A stretch of 64,000 nucleotides of DNA from Apostichopus japonicus. Taxonomy: Eukaryota; Echinodermata; Holothuroidea; Aspidochirotida; Stichopodidae. The DNA lies in contig NC_092578.1 in the NCBI RefSeq assembly GCF_037975245.1, positions 16,064,821 to 16,128,820 on the forward strand, in the 5' to 3' direction. Of this stretch, positions 33,577-46,613 are shown one piece after another. The notes beneath the pieces were generated by a model. It had not been told where the DNA came from, did not search any database, and saw only the letters and a list, made by a program, of their open reading frames with translations. The position numbers were made by a program, and so were the translations under genes. Numbering within the stretch: position 1 is the stretch's first letter; each line of letters opens with the position of its first letter.

Positions 33577-36500
33577 AAATCTCATCAAATTTGGTCCTAT
33601 TTTGTACTTTCATGTTCAGGTTACATCAAGATCATTTAAGTTGTAATGAGTTCTCTTGAGTGATAAGTTTTGTCTTTTTTTAAACAGATGTTGTGAAAAG
33701 CACATCTGCATAGCACATTATTAATGGTCAAGGAGAAGACAAATGGAAAAGAAAAAAAAAGATTTATTAATACATGTCTCTTTCATGTATGCATTGTAGG
33801 CTATACCTACTCCATAAGGTATCAACTGTGTTAATTGGACACACATGAGGGGAAAGCCTATTGCAACTAATATGATACTTTTACTTCCTTTAGTGGGAAT
33901 CCCATTACATAGCAGCTGTGGTGCCCAGTGACACTAAATATCACTATATATCACTATATGACTAAATATCACTATGTGAAAGATGACACCATTATACCTT
34001 CTTACATTTGGTTCACGCTGGCCACAAATTTATGGCGTAACCGAACAGAAAGTAGTTTCGGATCGTACATGCATACTTTTCTGCGGGTAGTTTTTGTATC
34101 CAAGCATTAACTCATTCAGTACAGTACAGATAACACGTACTAGTAGCATTATCATAGCTGTGCATGATAGCATACAAGGCATGTCTCATTCCAGTTCGTT
34201 AGTTAAAGCGGAAAGCTAATTAAATATCCGATCGGCGATTCCTCAAAGTTGACACTGCCAAGGCTGTATGACAAATAGAGTTCAGGTGTCGACCTAAAAC
34301 TAACAGAGATTGTCAGTAACTTTATGCTCGGGATAGCCTAAAATTCTAAACTCCGTTAAATGCCGATATTTGTGACTTTTCACTATCAGAATGGGAAATC
34401 ATATTGAAAGCAGCCACATGACACGGTTGTATATTAATTGAATTGGGTACAAAACCTGGTGGCAGTATTTGACATCTCACGAACACCGACTCTCGCATTG
34501 TGATAAATTGTCCCTTTTGAATTCAGCCGAGGCTGCTGGTTATTATAAGCAGCCATGTAAGACTTGCCATATCAATTTTCGTTCATAGTTCTGTATTACT
34601 ATTAAATTCTCACATATTCCTTTACTTGTGATATTAACTTGGATGCACTGCAACCAAAAACATTTTGAAACATTTGATCATTTCCTGCACTCTTCTTGCA
34701 AACTTTGCATGAAATTCCTCACACTGTTAGTTAAGTTTTGTTTTATTAATCATCTTATGAATCCAAAACGACGCCTGGCTTAAGAAAAAAAGACAAAAAA
34801 TGTTTTGATGTTCTGCCTGTAGAATGTCTCCTTTTGGAACCATAGCAGTCAAAAGAGATTTAGCAGTTTCCTGGAATAGATGAATAGATGATACGGAAAC
34901 AACTGCAAAAGCGCCCTCAGTAAAAATGAGAAATATTGATTGTGGTGACATTAACTCAGACTAACTCAAACCTTCTGATGTAAAGCTAAAGCATACTTAT
35001 ATCTTGCCAATGAAACAAGACCAAAACATTTGTTTTTGAGAGATTTGTATAATCAAAATTTAATATAAAGCTTGAGAGGTTCTGTGCAAATGTGTATTTC
35101 TTTTTGCTTTTTGTTTTATAGTAACATATCGAATCAGTCTTGCCTCCTGAATCTCCTTTTAAGGTGAACACCCAACAGCTCTAATACTTCCTTTGCTATA
35201 TCTAAAATATTAAATATTGTGTAGTAATACATGTAAAGCTATCAACAACAAAAAAAGAACGAAAAAAAAAAATGAAATTTTATATTTAAAGAGATGATTC
35301 CAGTGGTTGAAGTTCATTGACTTCCACTGGATCATCCCCTTGATTGTGACTTAAAGATCAACATTTTGAAATCATAAATGGTCAACAATATTTTTGGTGC
35401 TGAATGATATCATCAATTTAAACAATTCGTTTATCCAGGTTTAAAATAAGTGTAATTATATTGATTTACTAGACTGTTTATATATATTTTTTTCAACTTC
35501 TGTTATTGTCAAGATCTGTTAATTTTCTGTTTCATGGTGGTGGGTTGGGTTTTGAGGAACAGGATGTGGATGCACTCCCCCGTAACTCAAAGATTCACAT
35601 TTTGCTGGGTAGAGAATGGTCTTTTAAGCAGCGTGGGGGAGGGGGGGGGAGCTAATACCAACTTGGTCAAAATGTCACAAAACACAATCTTACAAGGACA
35701 TCTTTTATAACCAAATCACAATCTATTATAATGAGAGCTTATCATTTTTGATTTACTTAATTTTTTTCTCCAAAACTTGCTAATTTCTTCTCATTTACAA
35801 AGGTCAGAGGTTGTCGTCTCATGTACAGTTAAACAATACCCAGAAGATTTAGCATTTGATATTGTCTGTTCTCAGTTGACCTGCATGACATTCATTATTC
35901 ATTATTGATAGTTGTGATACTGGAATATACTATTGCCGTTATCCCTTAATTTTTTTTCTTCAAAATATGGACCGACAAAGAATACATTTCGGTCTATGCT
36001 TTACCAACTGAACTGTCCAGCTGTCTCTATATAGTCATTTCTTTGGATGGGGAGGGGGGGGGGGACTGTCGGACTTGTCGACCCTAAGGTCACCATTTTG
36101 AATCCATGGTCTAGCAGAGAGATTTGTTTGCTTTATTTTATTTTATTTCATATTTTTATTATTTTTTTTTTTTGGGCCCATGAGTCAGTAATGCAAGACA
36201 ATTACAACCAAAGAGTTTGGTGAGCAGTTTTCTTTAAATTTTGTTTAGCCTTAATTTAGTATCAGCAATTTTTTTTTAATGCCAGAAGCTTTACTTATAT
36301 ACAAAACTCTATAATTGGATGTACTTTTCCTTGCCAAATAGATCATTCGGTTATTTATTTATCTTGTTTAAAATTCACAGTTTAAAGGTACCACATTCTT
36401 AGAAAAGGTGTTAATGCTATTGTTCATGCTGCAAAACATATTAATTTCAAACATTTTTTTCTGCAAGGTTAATAATTACAAGGAGAGGAGAAGTGAATTA

Positions 36501-38716
36501 CAAATTATTAAAGGTCACCGTTCTGCATGAGTTGTTTTTGTTCAGTGTTTTTGTGTGTGTATTATTATATTTTTAGAGATTTTAATTATCATATCTTTTT
36601 ATCAAAGATTTCAGCTCAAAATTTCAATATAAAGAAAGATGTTTTTTTTTTAATTCTAATCTTTCAATGCTGTAGTCATTGTAATTTTTTTTTAATATTT
36701 GATCTGTGTAAGTTTTCTACATCGTTTATGAAAATTAAAGCCTTTGAAGAGAAAAATGGAGCCGTCGTGTGAAAATGGCCGTTTTGTAAGAATTTTATTC
36801 AACCTTTTACTCTGTGGTGTGATTACTTTAAACTTCAGCTGACAACACCAACATATGTAAAAGAATACTGTACAAAGAAAGCTCACAATTTTATGAATAA
36901 TATCTAACTGATTGTCCAATGACAAATATGAAGTTCCTTTCAACAAGCATCTTTCATCAATAAAAAAAAACAAATCTATAAATAAATATATTTTATTACA
37001 AATTTGGCTAAATTTTTTCTTGGATAATTCCTTAATGATTGCAGACTGAAAAAAAACCCTGCATGAAAGGCATGAGTATAAGGAAAGTGAATGTGTTTCA
37101 TTTATATATATATGGAGACATTCAGGATACTCTAATCTGTATATTTACTGAAAATTACAAGCAGAATCTCAAATGTAAAACCTGAAATGAAGAAACAACG
37201 AATCGCTGTTCTGATCGTCATTTGTCCGTAAACAATTTTCAAAAATTGACTGCACTAATTATCTGTATTTCATTGCCCAAAAATTCTGCATATGAAATAA
37301 AGTAGTGTCACATTTTCTTGACAAACCCACTTTCTACTACTTTATGAAGCAGATGTTGAGGGTGGTAGTGTGAGGTGTTTGCAGTCACTCAGTATTGTAT
37401 CAAACAGTTCAGTTCACTAGCATAAACTTTGTGGTTCGATTTTTCACAATTTATCATCAACGGAGATGTTTGAAATCCTTGCGAAAGTAATTTTTTTAAA
37501 ACAACACAACAATTATCAGCATATATTAAACAATACTTTAGAGGTAGATGAAGACCAGGTTTAACTTTAACTTACTTTGCAGACAAGAAATTTTAGCAGA
37601 AGTCGTTATTGCCATTAGCTGTTTTGCAGTCTTTTGCTTTTGAATGTTTTCAGAGGATGTAAAATGCATGAGGGGAACTTTAAACCATGTAGTATTTGGT
37701 GGAAGTTTTTTGGGGAATTCGGTATATCATTTTTAGTCATGTTATACAACCAGCTGTCTTAATTGATTTAAGGTAAAATAACAGAAATGCTTGTTATAAA
37801 TATTTTTTGTTTTGAAATCTGTTCACAATTACAGCTGTTTAACATCTTAAAGTGTATGAATGGCAAAGTGTTTCACCATAATATGTATTTTTCTATTTAA
37901 TTTTACAATTTCATTTTTCTCTGATGTTTAATGTTTACCCATCTATTCGTGAAACTTCACAATGCAACAAAACTAACATTGATTTCATTATACACTTGAC
38001 TGTGGCTTCACCAGTTAATTTTGCAATTTTCAACTTTAATGACCTTCTTCAAACGTTTAATCTTCTTTTCTTTGTCATCCAACATCAATATAAGCATTTG
38101 TCTTCATTGATAATGCTTTCTTTGATTATGTTATCAGTTTCTGCTAGCAGAATGATATTCATAGCGAAAATTATTCGGCAAAATACCCAAATATCTGAAG
38201 ATCCCTTGATTTAAGGGATGTCAGACAGTTGTATTTTGACTTACATTCAATTATAACTTAGTTTAAGATCTTTTTATCTGACAAGAGAACAAATTACCAC
38301 TCCCCCCCCTCCCCCCACCGGACCGCCACAACATGCATCGAGTAATTCAGAGAGAGTAATCAGAGACAGCCCATCCAAAGATATTGTTACATTTGAAATA
38401 AATGCTTTCCAAATATTAAAATGCTAAGCTGCTGTAAGTTGCTGGTTTCTAAGTTTATTTTTTGTGTGGATTTTTGGAGGCCTTTGAAAGTCACAAACGG
38501 TGTTAAAAAAGTTTCGGAGTAGTATCCTTTAAGTTTTGGAGGGTTTTTAGGACTCGTATCTTATTCGTAACTTATTTAAAATAAATCATTTCTTCGAGAG
38601 ACCTGGAACTTGGTTCAACTTGATCTGCTATCAGTATTTTTTTTACGAAGCATTTATAATTTTTTTTTTTATAGATCTCTGGATCTAAGCAGTAGGAACA
38701 ACCAATGTGTAAAAGT
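33577..38716 (+). other. Ceramide synthase 3' untranslated region and downstream sequence
   Basis: AT-rich with no recognisable gene. AATAAA hexamers occur at about 36959, 37297 and 38396, so the 3' end may be several kilobases from the stop; I cannot choose between them. G or C runs lie at 35636-35650, 36053-36064 and 38302-38320. Confidence 0.5.
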
Positions 38717-38755
38717 AAGTTGGCCTGACGTTTCGATCCTAGCAGGATCTTCTAA
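38717..38755 (-). ncRNA. Hammerhead-like motif in a Penelope-type element fragment, copy 2
   Basis: On the minus strand GATCCT-GCT-AGGATC forms a perfect 6-bp stem II followed by GAAACGTC and AGGCCAACTT. These are the same downstream flanks as the copy at 14951. The upstream CUGANGA element is degenerate here (TTTAGAA), so this copy should be inactive. Confidence 0.4.
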
Positions 38756-41700
38756 ATGACAAGTGAACCAAAACGTAGGAACCAAAACAGAAGCAGGAAA
38801 AGAACCTTTTTACAGACTTCAATCACGGGTCACATCGTCATATCACAATGAGAAACTACAAAACCTTGTGATCTGCGTGCGGACTGCTGTCAATAAACTA
38901 ACTTTCATTTTCACAAATGAATTCAGCTCTGCGACATTTTTTCAAAAGAGTCGTAAAGTGATCTGGGTTGTTCTTTGACAGATTCTATTGACACAGCGAG
39001 CAGCTTCTATGCACAGTGTTCTCTTTATCGTAATTAAGCTTGCGACACCTCGTGTTTTCTCGTACAGTGCAAGATACCGTGAAACCTGCACTTAGCAAGT
39101 GTCAATGCTGGTCACTTAACAGTGGTTACATAGCTTAAAAAAAGAAAAAGTAACAATATCTGATCGGCAGTCTAATTCTAATTACCTCTAGTAGAAATCT
39201 GTATAGTTGCTGTTTATAACAAAGAACCACATTGTAATAGCCATCATATCCAGCATGTGACATCCCATATTTATTGCCCCTATGTCCCCCATCCCCCCCC
39301 CCTACAAAGTTTCAGTCGGTCGAGCAGTTAGAACCTACTATCTATTGCCAATGTTTCCTCTCAACCTTTCCTTTTAATACTGTTTGTCCTTCATGTGATG
39401 CTTTGTAAGTGTTTTGATGTCGAAAATCATCAGTTCAGAAAGAAAAAATCTTCATTTGTAAAATGTGCTTTTACTTCACAACTGATAAGTTTGCTTAAAT
39501 CAGTTTTTGTGTTTTCATGTGCAAGTGTATGAAATTTGCTTGTGATTCCTCCATATACTTTGAAGATATAGAAAGTATTAAAGATGGTAAGGGTCAAATG
39601 TTTGGATATGGAAACGGAGCCAAGCTGCAGACTTGAAAAAGTTTGCACCCTTATATAAAGTGTTAATGGTCTGTCCAATTTATCAGCAGTTCCATCATGG
39701 GTAAGATGTGAACTGATTGCACAATTAATGCCCTGATTTATCTCACGATACCAGATTTGCGGGTGGCGGGGGGGGGGGGGGAGAGGATGGTACCATGACA
39801 CAACTATGGTATAGCCTTTTGCTCTGCTCCGTATATTAATATTAATTTCTCCAAATATTAATTTCACCATGCTTTTGTCATACTCAATGCTAGTGGCCAT
39901 CAGATATTTCTTATATTTTTTGACATTATCACAAAACTACACTTTTTAGATTTCGTAAGTGTGTATTGAAGTCACCCCTTTTTTCCCTCATGTTTTGCTG
40001 TAAACGTTGGATTAATTGATTTTGAGTGTACCTTGTTTGTTTCAGTATCAGTTACATTGACATGTATTTCTATGCAATACCTTTTATTTCATAATCATTT
40101 TAAATATTCCAGATGGAATTTTTAAGTATTAAAAAGTTAAGCTTTCTTGAATGCACTTTTGTAAGTTTTAGTCATGTGACTAAATTCCTTACATTAATTG
40201 GAAGTTTTAATAACCAAATGTTGCCTTAGGGAATTAATTTTGCATTTGACGTAAAATAATATAGTCTGCTTGCTTGTCGGTTCAGTCAGCTTGAAAATTT
40301 GCCCTCCAAGAATGCTTATGACAAAAAGTATTGATCTAAGATGTAAAACATCAAAAATTATGGTTTTATTGATTTTTTATTACTGCGACATTTCCTTTTA
40401 TGTGTTACATACTCCTTAGTTTATTGTGGAAAAAATTTATTCTGTGAATAAATTAAAAAAGAAAGAAGGAAAAAAAGATGACTATTATATTTTCAAAGCA
40501 ACTTTTTAAAGCTTCATTTTTCTGTAGTATCAGCTTTGTTGCTAAAACAAGTATTATCCAAATTTTTTTTTTTTAAAAGTGTAGATACCTTTCAAAGCAT
40601 GTTGTTTCACTCTCTAAAAGAAAAGATCTTTCAGCCTTTTAATTGCCTTTCACCGTTTTTAAAGCATTGAGTATTTAGTAATTAAACATAAAAATCCAGA
40701 TATGTGAACTGTTTAAACCAATGGTCTACTAATTATGAGACCCTGATCCAAAAGTGAGCTATGAAAATTTTGGGACAATCACAGAATTTTTCCAGAAATC
40801 AGAAAATTTATCTACGGTTTTCTGATGGATGTGTGGCCGGGTCTGGTGGGTTGTAGCTCGGTCCTGATGGAAGCTCCTTGGTCCTGGGCCTAAAATTTTG
40901 CAATCCGCTGGTTTCAACACCATGAATTGATATTGAAATGAATGGCAGAAAACCGTTGTATTTACAATGTGCTTAAATGCATTCCATAGTTGCTGTTTCG
41001 TCGTTTTTTCTTCTCACTTTTTCATTAAAAATGTTTATAATACATTCTGTCTTGCCTGAAATTGACCCAAATATAAAATCTTTCTCTTTCAAAAACTAAT
41101 CCTGTTTTGTATCACATTTTTTGCATTTCTGTTTTTACTGTATTAGACTTTTTTTTTCTTCTTCAATTTTCAGTTTCCATTAGATTTTGTCACAATTTAT
41201 TGATACAATTCTTCACTATTAGATGAATGGTAAGGTCCCTGACACAATATCACACCAGGAATAAAGCATAATTATGTAAAAGATTTGCAATTTTTAATAT
41301 TTTTGGATAAATTTAGAGAATTATGAGGGAAAAAATATTGAAACTTAAAATATGCCCAACTTGAGAAAATGGAGAAGCCAACTGGCAACAACTTAGACCT
41401 AGATAGACAGTTAACCAATTATGTGGGAAAACAACATGGTTTTTATGACCATGACACAAAGTTAAACAATCCATGACCCCCCCCCTTACCCCCTCCAAGA
41501 AAAAATGGCAGCATAAATGGTACCACATTCTTAGAAAAGGTGTTAAATGCTATTTTTCATGCTGCAAAAAAAATTAATTTCAAACATTTCACAAGCGATA
41601 GCAAACAAAGGCTCTTGAAAGAACTGAACAGTGTGGATCACCATACAAAATGATTTGAAACACAAGGTGCTCTTAATACGAAAGTGTTAGTATTGATACG

Positions 41701-42980
41701 GTTGTTGCTTTTACAGAGGGATATCTTTCGTTATGAAGAACTGACAAATTTTAAGAGGACAAAGGTCATCCAAGATGGATGCCATGGAGAAGCATCAGAT
41801 TTTAGAGGCTAGACCTATGTAACCCAAAATTCAAGTGACTGTGATAATTAGGGTTACGGTACCATGTTTTATCTGAAGAATGGGAGGGAAGGGAAGGGAT
41901 CTTAAGTTGACAGGTTCCTCGTAACCTTTGTGAGAGAAAAACTGACTTGAAGGGTACCTACAAGAACGTGGAAGATTTTAAGGTTTAAAAGCAAGTTCAA
42001 AATGGTTGAAGAACTTTTGAATATTGAGCTTTCTTCACTCAAATTGCAGTAGCTAGACGGTCAAATCCCCATCCAGAGAATTTCTCCAGTTAATTTATAA
42101 CCACTTTATTGATAACTAGCTAGAATTAAGAGGACACATCCTGGGAAATTCGACATATGGTATTAGTGATGACTCACTTAACTGCTCGCGTGATATAATG
42201 AGCAACCAGAAATGGAAATTTACAACCTTTGCATGGCATTTTCTTTTCTCTTAATGAGAATGCCATTTTTTTCGATGGAAATTTCTTGTACGTGGCGTGT
42301 ATGGTTTCTGACATCTAAGGGTATAAAAGTGTGTAACTGTTAACAACGTACCTGTAAAAATGTACAGGGTTGAGGGAGAGCAAACTTTAGACCATATGGT
42401 ACAGCTAACCACTCAGTAGTTACTTATTTTTCTCTACTACGCATAGACAAATAACATGACATATTGTTACAGCTTTCCCCAGTATTAAATAGGGAATGTA
42501 ATTATCGTCATATTCGATTGACAAAAATATATGAGCAACTTCAAATTCACGGCATCAAAACATAAAATTTGTATACAAATGTGGCAAGATTTTTTTCCTC
42601 TTAAACACATCAAGAAAAAAAAAGAAAAAAAATTATGTAAAGGTAGAAATCATAGCAACCAAGGCACTTTTTGGTAAAAGTTTGGAATTAAGTCAAAATC
42701 ATAAACTGAAAGCCAATTTTGGGTAGCAAACATTTAAATGATACATAACAGCAAATCTAATTCAAGGATTGTTTTGACAATGATAATGTTGTTGTACATG
42801 ATGTATATAACAAAAAGTACATCTAACCCACACAGAGTAACTTTCCTGTTCCAATTATCTGTGGAGGAATGGCAGATCCCATTTTGATCAACATTTCTTC
42901 AACTTTGTCCTCTATATCACAAGCAAAAAAGAGGTCACCAAGGCTTTTCCGACCTTTGATCCCTTTGTTGTTCTTACTTA
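38756..42980. other. Intergenic sequence between the ceramide synthase and UMAD1-like genes
   Basis: No gene recognised. It contains the hAT-like MITE at 40719-40910. A 156-codon minus-strand frame (39430-39900) begins with ATG but has no domain, a broken low-complexity middle (a PLPPPP stretch over a G run) and no splice or family support, so it is not called. The phrase GGTACCACATTCTTAGAAAAGG occurs near both 36386 and 41519, a hint of another dispersed repeat. Confidence 0.5.
40719..40910. mobile_element. hAT-like MITE with 8-bp target duplication
   Basis: The left end CAATGGTCTACTAA and the inverted right end (TTTGCAATCCGCTG) fit the CAGYGGTTYTCAA-like ends of hAT transposons with changes. 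Flanking octamers GTTTAAAC (40711-40718) and GTTTCAAC (40911-40918) agree at seven of eight positions. Length 192 bp. Confidence 0.7.
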
Positions 42981-42984
42981 CTTT

Positions 42985-43230
42985 AGGAGTGTTAGGTCAG
43001 TGGATAACGTCGGTGCCTTTCAATCATGAGGTGCCGAGTTCAAGTCACTTCAAGATTAATTTATGTTGTCCAGTTACAGAGTTGTTGACAATTGACAATT
43101 CATAATCATGGACGTTAAATATGAATCTAAGAGACTGACTTCGGTCAGCTTGTGGCTTTGATAAGCCAATGATGGCTTCTTCGTGAGTTCCTGCTTGCAG
43201 GAGGCTCTAAATTACATACATACATACTTC
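42985..43230 (+). mobile_element. tRNA-derived SINE
   Basis: A polymerase III A box (TAGGTCAGTGGATAACG, from 42993) and a B box (GGTGCCGAGTTCAAGTC, 43030-43046) lie at tRNA spacing. They are followed by about 150 bp of tRNA-unrelated body with GTGAGTTCCTGCTTGCAGGA and an ACATACATACATAC tail. This layout is that of a short interspersed retroposon. Noncoding. Confidence 0.82.
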
Positions 43231-44150
43231 CATCTTGTAAAATCGAATATATATACCTCAATCGTGTCTTTATCTAAAATTCTGGCCTAGTAAATCTCCC
43301 TGTGACCTTTTAGTTTAGTTTACCTTAAAAATACCTTCGGGGTTTTGTTCTGCTTTAAAATAATAATCGATGCTAAGAGTCTCACCACGTTCACCCAATT
43401 ATCCACACCCTCTCTAGAAATATCAATCTGTGATGGATTTATGCGAAGGGAGTGTTTTCTTTTGTTCATGGGATTGCATTTTCCATTAGATATACCTCTT
43501 TAAACATTGTGCCTAACCTGTCATAATACATTGTTGCATTTAATCCACTATAAAAAATATTCATATATTCATGCACGCATAATGACCTATTATTATTATT
43601 CCAATGATAGAACTGTAAGTGAAACATTCAAATGAAAATCAAGGTGAAAATTTCCGATATTTTTACTGTGTTGTTCACTTGTGACAGGTTGGCAAGACAC
43701 CCCTAATAAAATCTAACTTTTTGTTTAATTTACAAATGAAATTTTCAAAGTGCTGAATGAAAAACCAATGACACCGTTTAATATATCATTTAATATCTTA
43801 AGAGCTCAAATGCAGAAAACTACGTTCATTGGGCGTTAGGATTTGTTCATCAAATCCTGCAACCCTTTTTTGACCAACTTTAAATTAGCTTTTACAGTAC
43901 TTGAAGTGCTGGTTATGGAAACTAATTATGTCTTGCACCCACCTATATAAAAATAAATGTAAAGATTATAATGACTCCATTATTGATCCTAACAAAGTGT
44001 TTAACGACACTGGTATAAAAAATAATGTTATCTCATCATTCAATTAGGAATACTTCCTTTTTCCATTTGGCAGTTTCATAAAGTTTGGATTAATCAACAA
44101 CAAAACATAGGCTGGGTTAATTAAAAACCAGATGTATCAAAAGCTGAATC
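43231..44150. other. Intergenic sequence, nothing recognised
   Basis: AT-rich DNA between the SINE and the tandem duplication. No gene, repeat or motif stands out. Confidence 0.5.
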
Positions 44151-44525
44151 TTGATTTGATCTATAAACAAGTTTCCATAACTTTTTGTAAAGAAACTGTT
44201 AATGCTTTTCTTGATAAAAATTGTAGACTTTTTAAATCAAAACTCGCAAATCAATCTTTAATATATTAATTAAATTCTTCTTAAATCTATGGTAGTACCA
44301 ACTGAAACTTGATTTTATCTTTTTAAAAGTGCCTATAACTTTTTGTAAAGAAAGTTTTAATGTTATTCTTGATAAATATTGTAGACTTTTTAAATCAAAA
44401 CTCACAAATCTTTAATATATATCAATCAATCAATCAATCAATATATATCAATATATATATATCAATATATATCAATATATATCAATTGAATTCCTGTCAC
44501 ATAGATCTGTGGTAGGTAGTACCAG
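44150..44525. repeat. Two-copy tandem duplication with an ATCA/AT microsatellite
   Basis: A block with TAACTTTTTGTAAAGAAA, TTCTTGATAAA and TTGTAGACTTTTTAAATCAA occurs at about 44177-44250 and again at about 44336-44410, roughly 160 bases later. Both are followed by a WATCTRTGGTAGGTAGTACC-type sequence. The second copy is expanded by an ATCAATCAATC and (AT)n tract at 44420-44485. Confidence 0.8.
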
Positions 44526-44667
44526 CATTACTCCTTGAAGACATCGAACCGGACAAGACAGATACCACTACAAACGTTTCTTGGTGAGAGTTTGAAGGCT
44601 GAAGAGATTTCTGCTCTGGCCAAGAATTGGACTAACACGTCTTTAATAACCCTACCTCTCTCTGAAG

Positions 44668-45141
44668 CAGGGGTTCCCTAACTGGGGTGCATGAACCCCC
44701 AGGGAGTGTGTGAGTCCATCCCAGGGGGTTCGTGTGACGTTTCTCAAAGTCAAAACTAGAGTACTTCTTGTTGAACTAAAATCTGATATATCATATAATT
44801 TATTAATGTACAAAAGTCGTACCTATCGACAAACTCTTCTCGCGTTCCATACACATATGTTGCCATAGTAATACCGTACCATGCATGTGATAAATAACTG
44901 AATTATGAATCGATGCATGATACAATTCGTGATCTGATCTTGAGGTTTCCAAATAAATATTTGTTCATCTCTTGTTTTTATTCATTGCAATATTACACTA
45001 TGGACTTGATCTTTTACGAAGCACTGTTATGCGTATTATAGCATAATAATGACTCAGATTTTGTCTCGAAAAGTTGGAGGTTCGTGGACAACTCTGACAT
45101 CAACAGGGGGTTCATGGGGGGATAAAGTTAGGGACACCCTG
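44668..45141. mobile_element. hAT-like element with 8-bp target duplication
   Basis: The left end CAGGGGTTCCCTAACTGGGG and the inverse of the right end (GTTAGGGACACCCTG) share CAGGG(G/T)(T/G)TCCCTAAC. Flanking octamers CTCTGAAG (44660-44667) and CTCTTAAG (45142-45149) agree at seven of eight bases. The 474-bp element has no transposase frame. The ends resemble Charlie/SPIN-type hAT termini. Confidence 0.82.
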
Positions 45142-45344
45142 CTCTTAAGCATTTGAAAAGTAATTTAGAGCGGTTATCTGGCCACTCGGTTCAGAGCAGA
45201 AATATTTGTGTGGACCAGAATCACATTGTCGATATATCCAACATTCTGTTGAAAAATCAAATTTGTCCATAGACCTGTGAAGTAACTTGATTGGTTTGCT
45301 TCATAGTTCAAAAGCGTTGCACGGATATTCTCGTGACAGAATCG

Positions 45345-45850
45345 AGTCAGGAAATTATTCACCGACCTCAGGTATCATTCAAACCAGATACATATCAGAG
45401 TGAGCCTCATTCCTGAAACTAGATTCCGGTTATCATCAGGAAGAACTGTCTGTCTGAACCTAGGCTCAGGTTCATATCAGAAGAGGCCATTTTCTCGAAA
45501 CTGGGTTCAGGGCCACATCACTGAAGAACATTCCTGAAACTAGGCTTTACGTCAATGTCAGGAAGAATTGTTTTCTGAAACTAGGCACAGGTTCTTAGGC
45601 TCAGGTTCTCATCGGGAAGAATTGTCTGTCTGAACCTAGGCTCAGGTTCTCATCAGGAAAAGCTACCTGTTGGAACCTAGGCTCAGGTCATCCACATACA
45701 GTAAGTAGAACCATTTTCTTGCAACTGGGTTCAGGCCCACATCAGCAAGAAACCCCTTCCTGAAACCATGTTAAAGTTCTCGTCAGGGAGGACAGCTTTT
45801 CAAAACCTTGGCTCAGGTTCACATCAGTGGGAACCTCATCCCAGATTTGT
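45345..45850. repeat. Degenerate minisatellite, about 42-bp units
   Basis: About ten imperfect units centred on CTGAA(A/C)CTAGG(C)TCAGGTTC and followed by (A/T)CATCAG(G)AAGAA. Landmarks occur near 45410, 45453, 45493, 45534, 45574, 45632, 45672 and 45720. It lies just downstream of the UMAD1-like stop codon on that gene's strand, so it may fall in the 3' UTR or beyond. Confidence 0.85.
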
Positions 45851-46385
45851 CAAAATTATTTCAGCATCTCTCTGTTAGTAGAACCATTAACCTTTGCTCA
45901 AAACAGTAATATGGACTGATATTTTTCACAAACATTTCTACCGAGTCAAATGTGAACTTGATTGCAAAACTTTCATAACTGTTATAAGCAAATTGCACTT
46001 TCTCTTACAATATGAATAACAACATATATTGGCAGTGTACAGTACCGCGTGTACTGCAACTTACTTCCTACTTCAAAACTAGGAACTTCCACAGGAAATC
46101 CTGAACAGAGATCTACAAAAGTTTGAACCCTTTGTGGTCATCACTGGATTAGGCTTTGAAGTTTTCATTCCAAAGGCCTGTAGGACTGCTGCCTCTTTCA
46201 CTTGTCACGATCAATGCACGACCGCTACTTTTTCCCATGTTGCTTTTACAATTATATACAGGTGGAAGAGACCGACATGGAATTTTCTCTCTGGAGATGT
46301 GAAAACTGCTGCATTCAGAATTCAATCCTCAATCAATAATTGTCCAAAATAAAATTGCCCAATTCCTTCCTGAAGAGTTCTCCGA

Positions 46386-46613
46386 TTAGTGTTGAATTAT
46401 TCCACGGTATCCTTCGCTGCTTCTGATGTCCTCTTCCAAGCTGAAGTCATAGAGATACTTATCCAGATCCAAGGGTTCAAGTTGAGCTACTGGGGAGTTA
46501 TGGCTGGGATTCTGAAGGTTCACTATAACTTGAAGTCGAGGATGAAGGGCAAACGGTATATCGGCAGCAGGATGGGAGCCACAACCGGGTTGGGTATTTC
46601 TGTCAGTTGACCC
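46386..46613 (-). CDS. UMAD1: UMAD1-like terminal coding exon (UMA domain)
   Basis: Acceptor TTTCATTTATTGACAG precedes 46613; TAA is at 46388-46386. It encodes 75 residues: a Gly/Ser/Pro-containing linker, then ADIPFALHPRLQVI, a spacer, and LEPLDLDKYLYDFSLEEDIR. The last two are the two conserved blocks of the UMA domain (xVPFxL and (F/Y)xYDFxLE). Phase 0 with the preceding exon. Confidence 0.87.
   Translation of the reverse strand, partial: GSTDRNTQPGCGSHPAADIPFALHPRLQVIVNLQNPSHNSPVAQLEPLDLDKYLYDFSLEEDIRSSEGYRGIIQH

Noticed and set aside
33247..33588. 113-codon minus-strand frame with Met/Ile runs
   Set aside because: It reads through the ATT/ATC microsatellite and the antisense of the last ceramide synthase exon.
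39430..39900. 156-codon minus-strand frame starting with ATG, the longest non-repeat frame outside known genes
   Set aside because: No recognisable domain, a translated G-run in the middle, and no splice or neighbour support. A protein search plus RNA-seq would decide.
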